Shown piece after piece: positions 21,933 to 33,594 of a stretch of DNA of 64,000 bases. Where the stretch lies: NCBI RefSeq assembly GCF_958979055.1, contig NC_084892.1:2869501-2933500 (forward strand), in the 5' to 3' direction. The notes below the pieces were generated by a model. The model was given only the letters and a program-made list of their open reading frames with translations, was not told the origin of the DNA and did no database searches. Numbering within the stretch: position 1 is the stretch's first letter; each line of letters starts with the position of its first letter. The DNA comes from Alnus glutinosa (lineage: Eukaryota > Streptophyta > Magnoliopsida > Fagales > Betulaceae). The translations under genes and the position numbers were made by a program.

Positions 21933-23954
21933 ATGGATTCAGCGGCTAGAAGAAGCGGCGGCGGAGGGTTTTTCGAAGGGATTTACAAGGTGTTCATGCG
22001 CCGGACCTCCGTCTACGCCACCTTCGTCATCGCCGGCGCTTTCCTCGGAGAACGAGTAAGGCTACAAATTTGTTCACCTTCGATTTTGCAATATTATTTT
22101 GTTTGATTTTTTCTATTTTCATCATTTTCTGTTTGGTCGCCAAAAATCTGAGGAAAAAGTCAAGGAAATGATAGATTTTTTTTTTTTGAATCACACGCTC
22201 TGGTCAACATTTAATTTAAGTCTGGCAGTGAGGTCAGATCCATTATATGGCTATGTTATTTTTGATTGCCGTGCGACCACGGATTATAAATGTAACCAAA
22301 AGAAAGAATGCTGAATGATTTGTTTTATAGTAATTTTTCTATACTTTTAAAATTGCAATATTTGATACCGTACATATTGTGAGCAACCAAATAGAGCTTC
22401 GGGAATTATTGATCGTTTTTGGTTGTTTGTGTTGATTGAGATGGCAGCATTAAAAGAAATGGATTAAAATGATTTTCGTGCATAATTTTGTGGGTAATTA
22501 ATGTCCCCTTTGTCTATGTTACTGTTAAAATTGAGAGGTTTCTTATAGCATTGGTTGAAATGGGTGCAGGCTGTGGATTATGGAGTTCATAAGCTCTGGG
22601 AATACAACAATGTTGGGGTATGACATCTATTGTGTTAATATTTTGCCTTAATTTTTGTTTGTTTTATTACTCTTACACGCTTGAATGAATTTCACAGTGC
22701 GTCAGATGCATTATATAGCCATTTTATATAAAATGTTCCCCAGTGTGCCATAGGAATCATGCCTTTTTCTGGACCTGCTATGGTTGAGCTCTAGTATTTG
22801 GAATGAGTTGTGGTTACTAATGATCCCAATCAGCCAAGCAGTTTTAATTTAGTTTCTGTTAGATGCAAACCGTTATACAAAATAACAGCGTGAACATTTT
22901 TGCATCAATTGCATTGTTATCAATTGCTTCTTTTTTCTTTTTTTCTTTTTTGTTTATATTCCTTTATATGAACGATTCTTGCCATACGGCCAGAGGTTTT
23001 TAATGGAATTATTAGATTTTTTTCTTACGCACATGTGGATGCTCATGTCCTTGTTGCACTTAGGAGGGTTAGAATGAAATTTTTGTTGATAATCCAATCT
23101 GAATTTGGATTTGAATTCAATTCAAACTCAGATCGTATCATTGAAATTTACATGATCGTAGGATTAGTTTCTGATAAGCTTAAAAGATTTATTCTGATTT
23201 ACCTTAATCTTATCAGTATTTTATTCAGCTTTTCGAAAAGAACAAAAAAAAAAAATAGTATTTTAGTCAGCCTTGTTTTTGCAAATTGCTTTCTTCTCTT
23301 ATTCTATCGGGAGTGGATTGAAATGATTTAAGCTTTAGAATCAATAGACTCATGTGCAACTTAAGTTTGGAAAAGAAAGAAATCAAGTTTTCCCTGATAT
23401 GTGAATTTGATGATACATTTTGTTATAAGATTGGTCAGTTGCAATACGTACTTCGTAAAGTATACATTTGAAAGAAGTTGCAGATTTTGGTAATGATGAA
23501 GCTTTGTTGCAAAAAGATTTGTGCCAACTTGCTTCTCTAGTTTTGGAGTATTTCAAAATCCAGCATTTGGTTTTAGATAAAATGTCTCCTGATTCCTTTG
23601 ATAGCCTGAACAACCATGCTATATTTGTAAGTTCTTCTCTATGGCATTTGCCCCCTTACAATAACTTACAGAAACGGAGCCATAATAAATCTAGAAATTT
23701 CAATCTGGCCAAGGGAAATGTTAATATGTTTAAAGTCATTGTCCAATTGGAGGTTACTTGGTATTCATTTGCATATATGCTAGTAGAAAAATTACTTGAG
23801 GACCATTGATAACCCCCTTATGAACTTTAACTATGAATTTCTGTTGAAGCTATTCACTAGATAATCTCCAAATTTGAATGATAATGTTCTTGTCTTGCTG
23901 CAGAAACGTTACGAAGACATTCCAGGCTTGGGGCAAAGACAATCAGAAGAATGA
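21933..23954 (+). CDS. QCR9: Cytochrome b-c1 complex subunit 9 (QCR9/UCR10-type)
   Basis: Three exons: 21933-22055, 22570-22617 and 23904-23954, giving 73 residues, the usual length of plant QCR9. The protein opens MDSAARRSGGGGFFEGIYK, then VFMRRTSVYATFVIAGAFLG, followed by ERAVDYGVHKLWEYNNVGKRYEDI. A single membrane segment lies around residues 26-41 and a soluble tail follows. The subunit sits in mitochondrial complex III near the Rieske iron-sulphur protein and cytochrome c1, and has no cofactor of its own. All splice sites are GT-AG, and the second exon is only 48 bases, so the gene is easily missed by ORF search. The promoter has site II elements fitting a respiratory gene. Confidence 0.93.
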
Positions 23955-24550
23955 ATTGTTCTCTCCTTGGTGATTTTGAAGTTCAATACTTTTGGAAAGT
24001 TTGAAGCATTTATGTACTAGATAGCATTGTGCATGTTTGCAATAAGTGTTTGTATGCTTGTGTGCATCAGACATTTTCCAAGACATTTTCCAAGCATGGG
24101 TTCATTCATCCACGCTGTTTGGAAGTCTTAAATCGGTATAAATTCTGTATGACTACTTGATTCATCTCTGAACATTGTGTTCTTCAGTTAACTTTCAGAG
24201 TTTCTAATCAGGTTATCTCCATATTCGTTTTCTGGCTGTTGGTTTTACTCATAAAATACACATAATTTGATGGGGGTAAAGGCACATCCAAATTTAATAG
24301 GATAATGATCCATGATTTTGCTGTGAAATTGAGGAAGATGTGTTGAGCCCTCTGTATATATGGATATGTTGCTCGTTTTGTTTTTAGCGTGTGGCTATGT
24401 TGCTCTCTGAACTTAAATCAAGAACCATCTAGGTGCTTTGATTTACATATAATAAATAACTGTTACGCACTCAAAATCCTACTGTTGAAAAGGAAAGAAA
24501 GAAAAAGAATTCAAATTTATGATTATAAGTTAATTGGAACTTTTTGGTTC
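23955..24550. other. QCR9 3' flank
   Basis: Contains the QCR9 3' UTR and AT-rich intergenic DNA. No further gene is visible. Confidence 0.5.
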
Positions 24551-24553
24551 TAA

Positions 24554-25269
24554 TGCTACGTTTGTTTCGATATAAAATGAATTTCGCTGTAAAATATTTT
24601 TGACGAAATTATTTTTTTGGAAAAATAATTTTTTCAAAAATATTTTTTGATGTTTGGCATGTACGGAAAAATCTCAACCGCGAAAAACGGAATTCGGTGA
24701 CAGCCCCTAGAATTTGGCAACGTTCGGTCGTCGTTGCTGGATTTCAACAAGCTATATTCCAGCAGTACTGGTCGGAATCAGGCCTAATATGGCTGTATTG
24801 GTCGAACTTCGGCTTTACTATTGGAATCTAGCCGATTTGGCTAGATTCCTGTCTGTTTGGCCAGATTCGGCCGGACACTGGCCAGTTTGGCCAAATTTCG
24901 GCCTGTCGGAATCAGGTGACGGCCACAGGATGTTGCCGAATTTTGTCATCGGCCGAATTCCGGTGGTCGACCATCGCTGGAATCCGGCGAGTGCCGCCGG
25001 ATTCTAACAATCAAATACCAAAATCCAGCACCTTCGGCTGTAGATTCGAGCTACCAACAAATTCAAATGTCCGACAGTGGTCGATTCTCACAAACGTACG
25101 TGTAAGAATGAAGATTTTAAATCCCAATAACGATTTTTCAAAAATTAAATAAGCTTTTACGGTCAAACTGAAAATGATTTTCGTTGTTCATTATTTTCGC
25201 CCTCATCAAATACTAAAAAATGCTAAAATTATTTTTCAAAAAATATTTTACGCCAATACAATCAGAGCA
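24554..25269. mobile_element. PIF/Harbinger-like element (copy C), decayed
   Basis: Begins TGCTACGTTTGTTTCGATAT and ends ...CGCCAATACAATCAGAGCA, flanked by TAA on both sides (24551-24553, 25270-25272). It has the same architecture as copies A and B, but the core has lost most GGATCC motifs (CCGG often now TTGG or CTGG), as expected from long-term CpG decay. It is the oldest of the three. Confidence 0.75.
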
Positions 25270-25272
25270 TAA

Positions 25273-26137
25273 ATCATACGTGTCCCCTTTTCTTTAATAA
25301 TCGAAATCTCTAAGTACACACAATTAGTTGAGTTGCTCTCATTTTGCACATCCCATAAACTCAACGTTGTGGGTTTATGATGGCAACCATGTTGTAGTAA
25401 AAGTAATAAAAGTAAAAATAAAACTTGGAAAAATACTAGTTCATAACTTGTTAATCTTTAGTGGCTTAAGCCATGAAAGTCTCAACCACCGTTGTGAAAT
25501 TGAATGATTGATTTTGTCCTATCAAGATTTATTATTATATTTACTTTTAACAACTCACTGTGTTTTAGCGGCATTGTGAAAAGTAAATACAGCAACAAAT
25601 GCATATTTGATAAAATATGAACCATTTGATTTTAAAACAATGGTTAAAATTTGAGAAGATGGTCTTTAATAAAATACTTCAAAATTTTAAAATGATAGTC
25701 ACCCTTTTCCATTTACCCGAAAAAGGAGTGTACAAGCGATTGTGATTATTTCTTTATGCAACCAATTTATGCGATTATTCTTTTTTAAATAATTGTAACC
25801 ACTAGGTTGATTAGCGGTTACGTAGTGTTATTCAAGGTTGGTTATTAACTCGTAACCATTTTTTATAAAAATTCAAAACTCATTTTCTTTTAAACGCCAA
25901 AGTAAAAAAGAAGAAGAAAAAGAGTATATATATATATATATATATAGTTAGCGATTAATAACCGTCCCACTTATACATCCGTACCCTAAAGGAGGTACTT
26001 ACCCAGCATGAAAATAAAAATCAACGTCACTGAATGACTATTGGATTGAGATATACTACATACAATTTATAAGAGAGAACAAGCTATATGGCCCATCTAT
26101 TATAAGCAGCTTAAGATGTCAACAATTCACAACCTAA
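25273..26137. other. Intergenic, AT-rich
   Basis: No recognised gene; a (TA)n tract lies at 25925-25946. Confidence 0.5.
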
Positions 26138-26600
26138 GGCCTGTGTGGTTCGCATAATAGGTATTTGGAATGAAATAGTTATTCTATTGAAATTGTAATT
26201 CATTTATTTGGTAATGATATATTATAAGGATTAGCTATTCATGAGATAATAGACAACTTTTTTTTTTAAAAAAAACTATATTTTTCTTTAATTTTTCCAA
26301 ACTAACTTTTTTTTAAAAAAAAAAAAAAGAAAAAAGAAAAAATAAGGAACTCGTTAGATCTCCACCCACAGATTGAACATATTCATTTTTTTTTTTTAAA
26401 AAAAAGATTGGAGTTTTTTTTAGAAAAATAAGAAATTATGTAAGTTTTTAAAGTAATTTAGGTTTAATTTCAATTGTGATATATATGTTGTCACCAAACT
26501 AAAAAAAATTAAAATAACTATTTCATTTTACCATTCTTTATTTTCAATAATAACTATTTACTTTTTAATGAAATACACATCTCGCGTGCTAAACGAGGCC
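26138..26600. mobile_element. Tourist-like MITE
   Basis: The left end GGCCTGTGTGGTTCGC and the complement of the right end GGCCTCGTTTAGCACGC are inverted repeats of the GGCCTGTTTGG type common in Tourist/Harbinger MITEs. The interior is AT-rich and non-coding. The flanking triplets do not give a clean direct duplication. Confidence 0.5.
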
Positions 26601-26776
26601 TTATCGTTGTTTGTATTGATGCTTATCAAGCAACCATTATAGCCAATATATAGAAAAGAAAAAATAAAATCTGCGACTCAAAAGCACGTGACTTCAACCC
26701 ACAACACGTGGTTAGGTTTTCTTTTTTATTTTTATTTTGTTAAAAGAAAAAAAAAAAAAAAAAAACATAACGTCGC

Positions 26777-26886
26777 TAGGGTTTTCGTTATAACTTCCCA
26801 TCCATTTCTATCCCCTGCTATCGCTCAACGCAGCCTCCGAAGCCTCTCTCTAAGGTATACGCCTCTCCCACAAGTTCTAGGGTTTC
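26777..26886 (+). promoter_or_regulatory. Telo-box motifs upstream of RPL10A
   Basis: TAGGGTTTT at 26777-26785 and CTAGGGTTTC at about 26877-26886 are reverse-orientation telo-boxes (AAACCCTA), typical of plant ribosomal protein genes. A leader intron probably follows (GT near 26853 or later, acceptor TTGCAG at about 26980), which I infer only. Confidence 0.65.
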
Positions 26887-27022
26887 TGATTCTTCCCCAA
26901 CTCCCAAAGGCCTAAATATCTCAGATCTCCTCAATTAGTTCTCTAAATAATCTTGTTTTGTTTGATTATCTCTATTGCAGAGTAGCCATTGGAGAAGCAC
27001 CTGAAACGGCAAAGCTCTACCC

Positions 27023-29010
27023 ATGAGGTAACTTCTCCAAAATGAATCTAACAATTTTGTTTGATTATCGCAGTGTTTTATTCTTATCTTTATTTGTTCT
27101 TTGTGTTATTGTGAACAGTAAGCTTCAGAGCGATACGCTTAGGGAGGTGATCTCCCAGGTGTTGAACAGCGCGAAGGAGAAGAATCGTAAGTTCACTGAG
27201 ACCGTGGAACTTCAAATCGGGTTGAAGAACTACGATCCCCAGAAGGACAAGCGATTCAGTGGCTCCGTGAGGCTCCCCCACATCCCTCGACCTAAGATGA
27301 AGGTCTGCATGCTTGGTGACGCTCAGCACGTCGAAGAGGTGACCCAATCTCGTTCACTCATTCATTCATAGATTACTTCTGTATGAGGTTTTATATTGTA
27401 CTCCAATTTCTTTATTGTATTCTATGAATGCTATAAGAGATCATGTTTTAGTTAAATCAACTGTGAGATGCGTGTAAAAACGTGTTTAATTGTATTATTG
27501 TAATTGCGTGTGTACGCTTGAATTGACATTTATGCCTGTATTGTTCTTTTATGGATTCTTTATCGCATTTAGGTTTTAGCTATATTTTCTTAGCCCCTTA
27601 TGTGGTGGTGTCATTTATTAAGCGCTTTGATTGACATCTAGGTTATTGTTGCGTATTATTTGTGTTCATTGTTGCATATTATGTGTGTTCATGTCTCAGA
27701 AGATACAAATTGAAGTGCAATTTTACGATTTAATGACATATATATACAACTGCGGTTGCTTGTACTGGAAAGCTTAATGATTTTTCAATTGTTTTGGTTA
27801 TCTTTTACCGCAGGCTGAGAAGATAGGATTGGAGTATATGGATGTGGAGGGGTTGAAAAAACTCAACAAGAACAAGAAGTTGGTCAAGAAGCTGGCCAAG
27901 AAGTACCATGCCTTTTTAGCATCTGAAGCTATCATTAAGCAGATTCCTCGCCTTTTGGGCCCTGGTCTTAACAAGGCAGGCAAGTGGCTTGTATATTTTA
28001 GCTGATTTTACTCTTTTTGGTATTAAAACGTTAGGGTAAGGTTCAGTTTTTGGTTGTGGTATGAGCTCTTTTAGCTTTAGAATTTTCCAATTAGGTCTTG
28101 ACAGTGTAAGAGTTGGTCTTTGTTTGACATTGATATATACCAAAGGTTATTTGCTGGTTTATCTGTCCGAGCTATATTGGTTTTCGGAATGAGGATTGCT
28201 AGACATTTCCCTGTAGCAACAATAGTAGCAGATGGAAGTTTCATCTTCTTAATATTGGTAATTAAGAAGCATGATGGCTTCTTATGTGTTTGAGTTGATT
28301 GTGATTGCGAGTCTTTTAATTGTACAAAGTGTGGAACTTGATCTGTTATTTGCAAGCATTAAATCAAGGGGCTGTATCGTCTTGTTGTCAACCTAGCCAT
28401 TTTTTTGGGTAGTTCTAAAACAACTGTTGAACTTACCCGTAATTGCTTTCTTCTTTTTCCTTTATTAGTACTCTGGTTGATATTTTGAAAATTTGGAAAT
28501 GCTCAGGTATTTGGAATTTTGATTAGTGATTCGCATTTTGTAGGATTTTCGTTTTGTTGGCCCCCAACTTCGTGTGATTCATCATATTAATATAATTAAT
28601 ATATATATATATATATATATTCTTCAGTATCTTTCTTATAACATCAAAGGATGTAACTGCAGGTAAGTTTCCTACACTGGTGACTCATCAGGAAACCCTG
28701 GAGTCAAAGGTTAATGAAACAAAAGCAATGGTGAAGTTTCAACTTAAGAAGGTTCTTTGTATGGGCGTTGCTGTGGGGAATTGCAGTATGGAGGAAAAGC
28801 AGCTCTTCCAGAACGTGCAAATGAGTGTCAATTTCCTTGTTTCATTGTTGAAGAAAAATTGGCAAAATGTAAGTTTTACATATATTAATTATCATTTGTG
28901 TATTATCTTCTTACTTTTCAGTCGTAACTGATTTTGTGCATTTGGTGTGCAAATAGGTGAGGTGCTTGAATCTGAAGAGTACCATGGGATCGGCAATCAG
29001 GCTCTATTGA
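27023..29010 (+). CDS. RPL10A: 60S ribosomal protein L10a (uL1)
   Basis: Five exons: 27023-27027, 27119-27338, 27814-27979, 28663-28868 and 28957-29010; 216 residues, the exact family length. The first coding exon is only ATGAG, giving MS before [20 protein letters not shown]. Further signatures are [33 protein letters not shown], a basic [17 protein letters not shown] stretch, [16 protein letters not shown] and the C-terminal [16 protein letters not shown]. uL1 forms the L1 stalk of the large subunit and acts on E-site tRNA release. Oddity: intron 3 starts with GC (AG|GCAAGT at 27980) and ends in AG, a GC-AG intron with an otherwise perfect donor. Telo-boxes upstream fit a ribosomal gene. 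Confidence 0.95.
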
Positions 29011-30005
29011 GTTCGTTTCTCTGTTTTATGAGATGAGCAAAATGTCTTATGAATGTTATGTTAGCAAGACATCGTTGAGGAATGCTGTTGATGGTTTTTT
29101 TGTTTTCCTTTTTGGATTCTTTGGCTTCAGAGTTTAGTTAATGCTGATAATGTTGTTTTAGGTTGATGTTATTGGTGGTTGATTAAAGAAAATATTTTTG
29201 CCTTTCTCATTCTATCTTATTGATGATACTGGCCTGAGGATTGATTCTATGCGCGGCTAAAACGGTATTACCCGTTATTAGCCCATGCACATGATTGTGC
29301 TTCAACTTTTTCTACTATAAGCTACTCCAAAAGACCGAGTTTCGGTGCTTTTATAAATCGGGGTAGGCCTTTCAATGGAAAAAAGAAACTGCTATGCCCG
29401 CAGGCAGCGAATGTTAATTGTTCCTTTTGCTTAAACTGATCTCCATTGGAATCAAAATGGCCTCGTGGACATCCCAGTGTCTCTTTTTGGTTGCAGCTCT
29501 AAAGCTATTCAAGGTGCTTCCTTTGTATGAGGAGGATCAATTTTTACCATCTTCGCTTTTGAATCATATCGATTGCTCAAATCCCTTTTAAAATGTAAGT
29601 AATCTGATTTATAGCAAACATCAGGTGCCATCCAAACCATTTTTACATCTATCTCCAGAATCTACAGCAATACATGCTTATGTAGCATTGTAGCTTGCTA
29701 GTTGCCACAAGCCAACAATCATCAAGAGGCTGTAAGAGCTACAAGCTAATAAAAATCGGTGTTGGAAATGCATAATATAAGCCATCAAAGATGAAAAATT
29801 ACAAGAGGAGCTAAATGACAGATTTGTGGTTACAAGTTGCTCTCTTACATCCAATGACATTATACAAAGATGGTCAGTTTGCTCAAATGGTTGTTATTGG
29901 GAAGAAAAAAAAATTATATGAAGTAATGACCAATTAGGGCTAAACTCGAATGACCTCTTCGCTGTGCCGGAAGACGGGGGAGGGGGGAAGGTACTTGCAA
30001 CGACG
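29011..30005. other. Intergenic between two convergent genes
   Basis: Holds the 3' UTR of RPL10A and of the minus-strand IscA-like gene. No repeat with clear ends and no other gene is seen. Confidence 0.5.
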
Positions 30006-33000
30006 CTACTGTTTAACCATGAAAGAACTTTTACAACTGCACCCGCCCACTGCACTTGGATTTTCTGTCACCTGCACATAACACCAGAACTTAGCCAAAG
30101 CTGCATCACCTACTACAAATAAGATATTTTGATGATACCATATGACCATACAAAAATCATCACTAAGAGCATCTTCAGCAGTAGTTGCTAAAATAGCTAC
30201 CGAAAAAGTACAAATTTCTACTTTAGCTATTGTTTTTTCAATATACACTCAAACATATTCTCTATTCTACTATCTATTTTATTTAAATATTATTTTCAAT
30301 TATTTTTTATTGTTTTATTTTCTCTCTCAAGTCTTCGGTCTTTCTGTCCCTCTCCCTCTCACCACAAGTTACTAGCCCCCATTGCACCATTCAGATGATC
30401 CATCAGCCACTCTCTTGCTCAATCAATAAAACTTAGCGATTTTACCCACACAGCTCACATGCAATCCACTCCTTGCTCTGATATCCTCATTGGTTTTCTA
30501 TCGTCATCATTCTTCTCTCAGCCACGCACTCATTCCTACTTAAAACTAGCCCTGTTCGAAGCAACCATTTCCTCCTTGCAACGCTTCACTCTTCAGGCAT
30601 CATGAATATAAAAGCCCAGGCTTTTTCGAAGGAACTCACAGCCATAGCAATGGCCAAGAACATGGACATGTTCACGAAGTTGACAGACAGCAAGTAGAAT
30701 CCTCTCTTTAGATTCTCTGAAGAGCCCTGGCTGAGAAGTAATCAGCTGCAAAGAGCAAATGGGTTGTGGATCACGAACATATCTGTCGTGAAGGTGGGGA
30801 GATCTAAAAATCAGAGGCAAGTGGGCTTGGATTGGGAAGAGCAAAGGGGTTGTGTTGCAGAGACTGTCTTCCATGAAGGGGGAGAGAGAGAGAGAGAGAG
30901 AGAGAAGATTAAAAAAATAAATCTAGTGTGAACAGTGAATAGGCTAAAGAGCCTATTTGCTGTTCATACAAGAAGAAAAGAAAAATGTTATTTTTCTTAT
31001 TCTGTTGGAGACAAAAAATGGCTCATAATAGTTAAATCTGACTATTATGAGCCATTTGGCTATTTTGCTAGATATGCTCTAAGAAACAAAGAAATAAAAT
31101 GCAAATTTTATGTTAGTGTAAGTAATCCCCAAGCATGGTCATTAGCATATCTAAATAACAGAAATACAGTCGAGCCTATGGACCTTGAACCTTGTTCCCT
31201 TTCAAACCAAATGCCCTAATCTTATGGTTTCTTAAAATGGTTCCATTGTGCTGAAAGCTCAAAATTTTGCACCATTCTATTGAAAGAGAAGAGTATGTAC
31301 CTTAAAATTATATGGAAAAATGAAAATATATTGGAACCTTTTCATTTCAATAGGTCTTTTAGTGTATCAATTTACTCACTTACAAAATTCATAAATAGAG
31401 CTTAGCAAAGTCTAGAAATAAAACTACAAAAAATTTGTGTACTGCATGATGATGATGCTTGAATTTCTGGAATCTGACACGTAAAGAGCACCTTAAGGTA
31501 AACATGGACAAGCATAATGAACCATGTCAAATTAGAGCACTTAATTTTCTTCTTTGACCAAATTAAGACACAACTTGGGTGCCTGAAATCTAGTCAAAAG
31601 CAGAAAATAGCCGTAAAACAACAACGATGATGACCAGACATCTAAAGGACATGAAGGTTGGCATCAACCTCTGCAATGTGGACCTTGTTTACATTTCTTA
31701 GTTGTGTTTTGGCTGCTACAGCCCACCTAGGCCCTAACACAGGAAGTAAAGTGTCAAGTTAGACTGGCATCTATAGACATGACCCCAATTTTAATAGGAT
31801 AAACGCCTACTTGAGTTAAGTTACAACATCTATAAAGTAGTCTTGATGATTATATGTGATGTTATAACATGTTTACACTATCATGGATCAAGTTTATCTT
31901 GTACAAGGTTCCAAATTGTGCCTCAAAGTCATTATACGTTAAGGATTTACATAGATAATATGACAGGTATCACTTAACAAAGATATTTTTCTGAAAATGT
32001 TAGTCCTCCCTTGTTATGCTTATTAGTTGATCAATAAGCATAACAACTCACTTAACAATGAGTTGCCATGTTGGGAAAACAAATTACACGCGATGTGTAT
32101 GCCCAATTTTGTATATCATAAAAACAATAAACCACACACAAACCCAACAAGTTAAATTGGCTTACCATGAAAGCCGCACGAATCAGCTCCTCAACATAAT
32201 CAACGGTTGCCCCTTTTACAAAATCATATGAAATATTATCGACCACCACTTTAACTCCTTCCTGCTCAAAAACCCTAAAAAAATTGAAGCCAAGTGTTAA
32301 CAAAAATGAGTACATTTTAATGCTTAGTTTTCATTTAGAACAGAAACAGGTGAGCAAACACACACACACACACACAAATGTGCATCTATACCTGTCATCT
32401 GAGTTGGTTTTGCCATCCAGATCGAAAACATATTGGAACCCGGAACATCCACCAGTTTCCACAGTCAACCGAAGCATCTTTTCATCATCCGATGCCTCAC
32501 CAGCTTGCAGCTCTTTCATTCTCTGCAACAGCGACCCACAATTGAATAACTAAAGGCATCAACTTTGTGACTTCAACTACGGAAAACCCAGAACATTTTT
32601 ATCCAAAAAAATGGAGAGAAAAGAAAAAGAACATGGATATCAACATAATAGGAATTTCATTTTTGATGATTCTATAGAACAAGTCTTCTGGGTTTCATTA
32701 ATCTCTCTGAACACAGAAAAAATCCTCATTCTATTCCTCACCAAAAACTCCAAAGTTTCAGGAAATTTCATTTCTTTTTCCTCAGTTTTGGTGAGCCATT
32801 CAATAACCATAAAACAGAGAAGCCCCACAAAGATGCAAAACTGAAAGACCCAATATAACAATACAGAAAATTGAAAAAAAAAAAAAAAATCCTTGATAAA
32901 AGAAAAAAGAACCAAATCGAACCTTGCGAAATAACAAAGAAAATGGAATAAAGCGAGAGAGAGAGCGAGTACCCGGACGCAATTTTCAGTCAATTGAAGG

Positions 33001-33166
33001 GCATCGAGGGAAGGAGACGGAGACGGAGACGGAGACGGAGATGAATAAGAAGAAGATGGAGGGTCTTCGTGAAGAACAGAAGACGAAGAAACGGAGCTTA
33101 GAAGCCTCTGGTTCTCTCGGATTCGGCCTGCTAGGTACGGCGCCAAGCGCTTAATCGCCGATCTCA

Positions 33167-33170
<4 letters not shown>
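30006..33170 (-). CDS. ISCA2: IscA-like 2, mitochondrial A-type Fe-S carrier
   Basis: Four exons: 33170-32973, 32522-32392, 32274-32166 and 30071-30006; 167 residues. Residues 1-60 form a Ser/Arg-rich presequence with a run of SP dipeptides, typical of mitochondrial targeting. The HesB/IscA fold starts around LTENCVRRMKELQ and contains all three cluster-binding cysteines: C92 in [10 protein letters not shown], and C157 and C159 in [13 protein letters not shown] at the C-terminus. The middle part, [20 protein letters not shown], then TVDYVEELI, is characteristic of plant ISCA-like 2. The protein works in late [4Fe-4S] cluster maturation in mitochondria. Intron 3 (2.1 kb) holds a 913-bp MITE-like insertion. 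The last exon is only 22 codons but carries two of the three ligands. Confidence 0.92.
30167..31079. mobile_element. GAGCATC-family PIF/Harbinger element in ISCA2 intron 3
   Basis: TAA flanks both ends (30164-30166, 31080-31082). The left end GAGCATCTTCAGCAG and complement of the right end GAGCATATCTAGCA are inverted repeats. The arms match the MITE at 7579-7956, but this copy has about 500 extra bases in the middle (roughly 30340-30890) of higher complexity, with a minus-strand hydrophobic stretch ([20 protein letters not shown]) that may be captured host sequence. I do not recognise its source. Confidence 0.7.

Positions 33171-33210
<40 letters not shown>
33171..33210. repeat. (CT)n microsatellite in the ISCA2 5' leader
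   Basis: About 20 CT units lie directly against the ISCA2 start codon (GA repeats on the coding strand), a common feature of plant 5' leaders. Confidence 0.9.
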
Positions 33211-33214
<4 letters not shown>

Positions 33215-33594
33215 CTGTCTGTCACCTTCTCTTTCTCAGAGCGCCAAACCCATATTCTCTTTCTCTAGCTTTGCGTTTCTGGGTCCTTCGGTGCTTACTG
33301 ATTCCGGCCTGACGTCTCTCTTGCTCTTTCACAGAAATGGGCTTGTGCCAATCTGTCCAAAGCCATACTCCCACGTCCACGTGTACTTGGCCCATGTCAT
33401 CATGTTGTTCTCCCCACTAAACTGCCTGTCGTTCTTCTTTGTTTTGTCTCTTTAGTCCCAACGTTCTCATTAATCACAGACTCCTCCGAGAGTCTCTCAG
33501 TCATTTTGTCGAACAGTTGTACTTCCTCTTTGTAGATTCCACTCGGTCCCATAGGCCATAGCTGAGAGGTAAAGGTAAAATTCCCCAATCTTAC
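33211..33594. promoter_or_regulatory. Probable bidirectional promoter of ISCA2 and GNA1
   Basis: The two genes diverge. Between them lie TGGGCT (33338-33343), a G-box CACGTG (33378-33383) and GGCCCA (33389-33394). These motifs fit divergent housekeeping transcription. Transcription starts cannot be placed from sequence. Confidence 0.45.
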
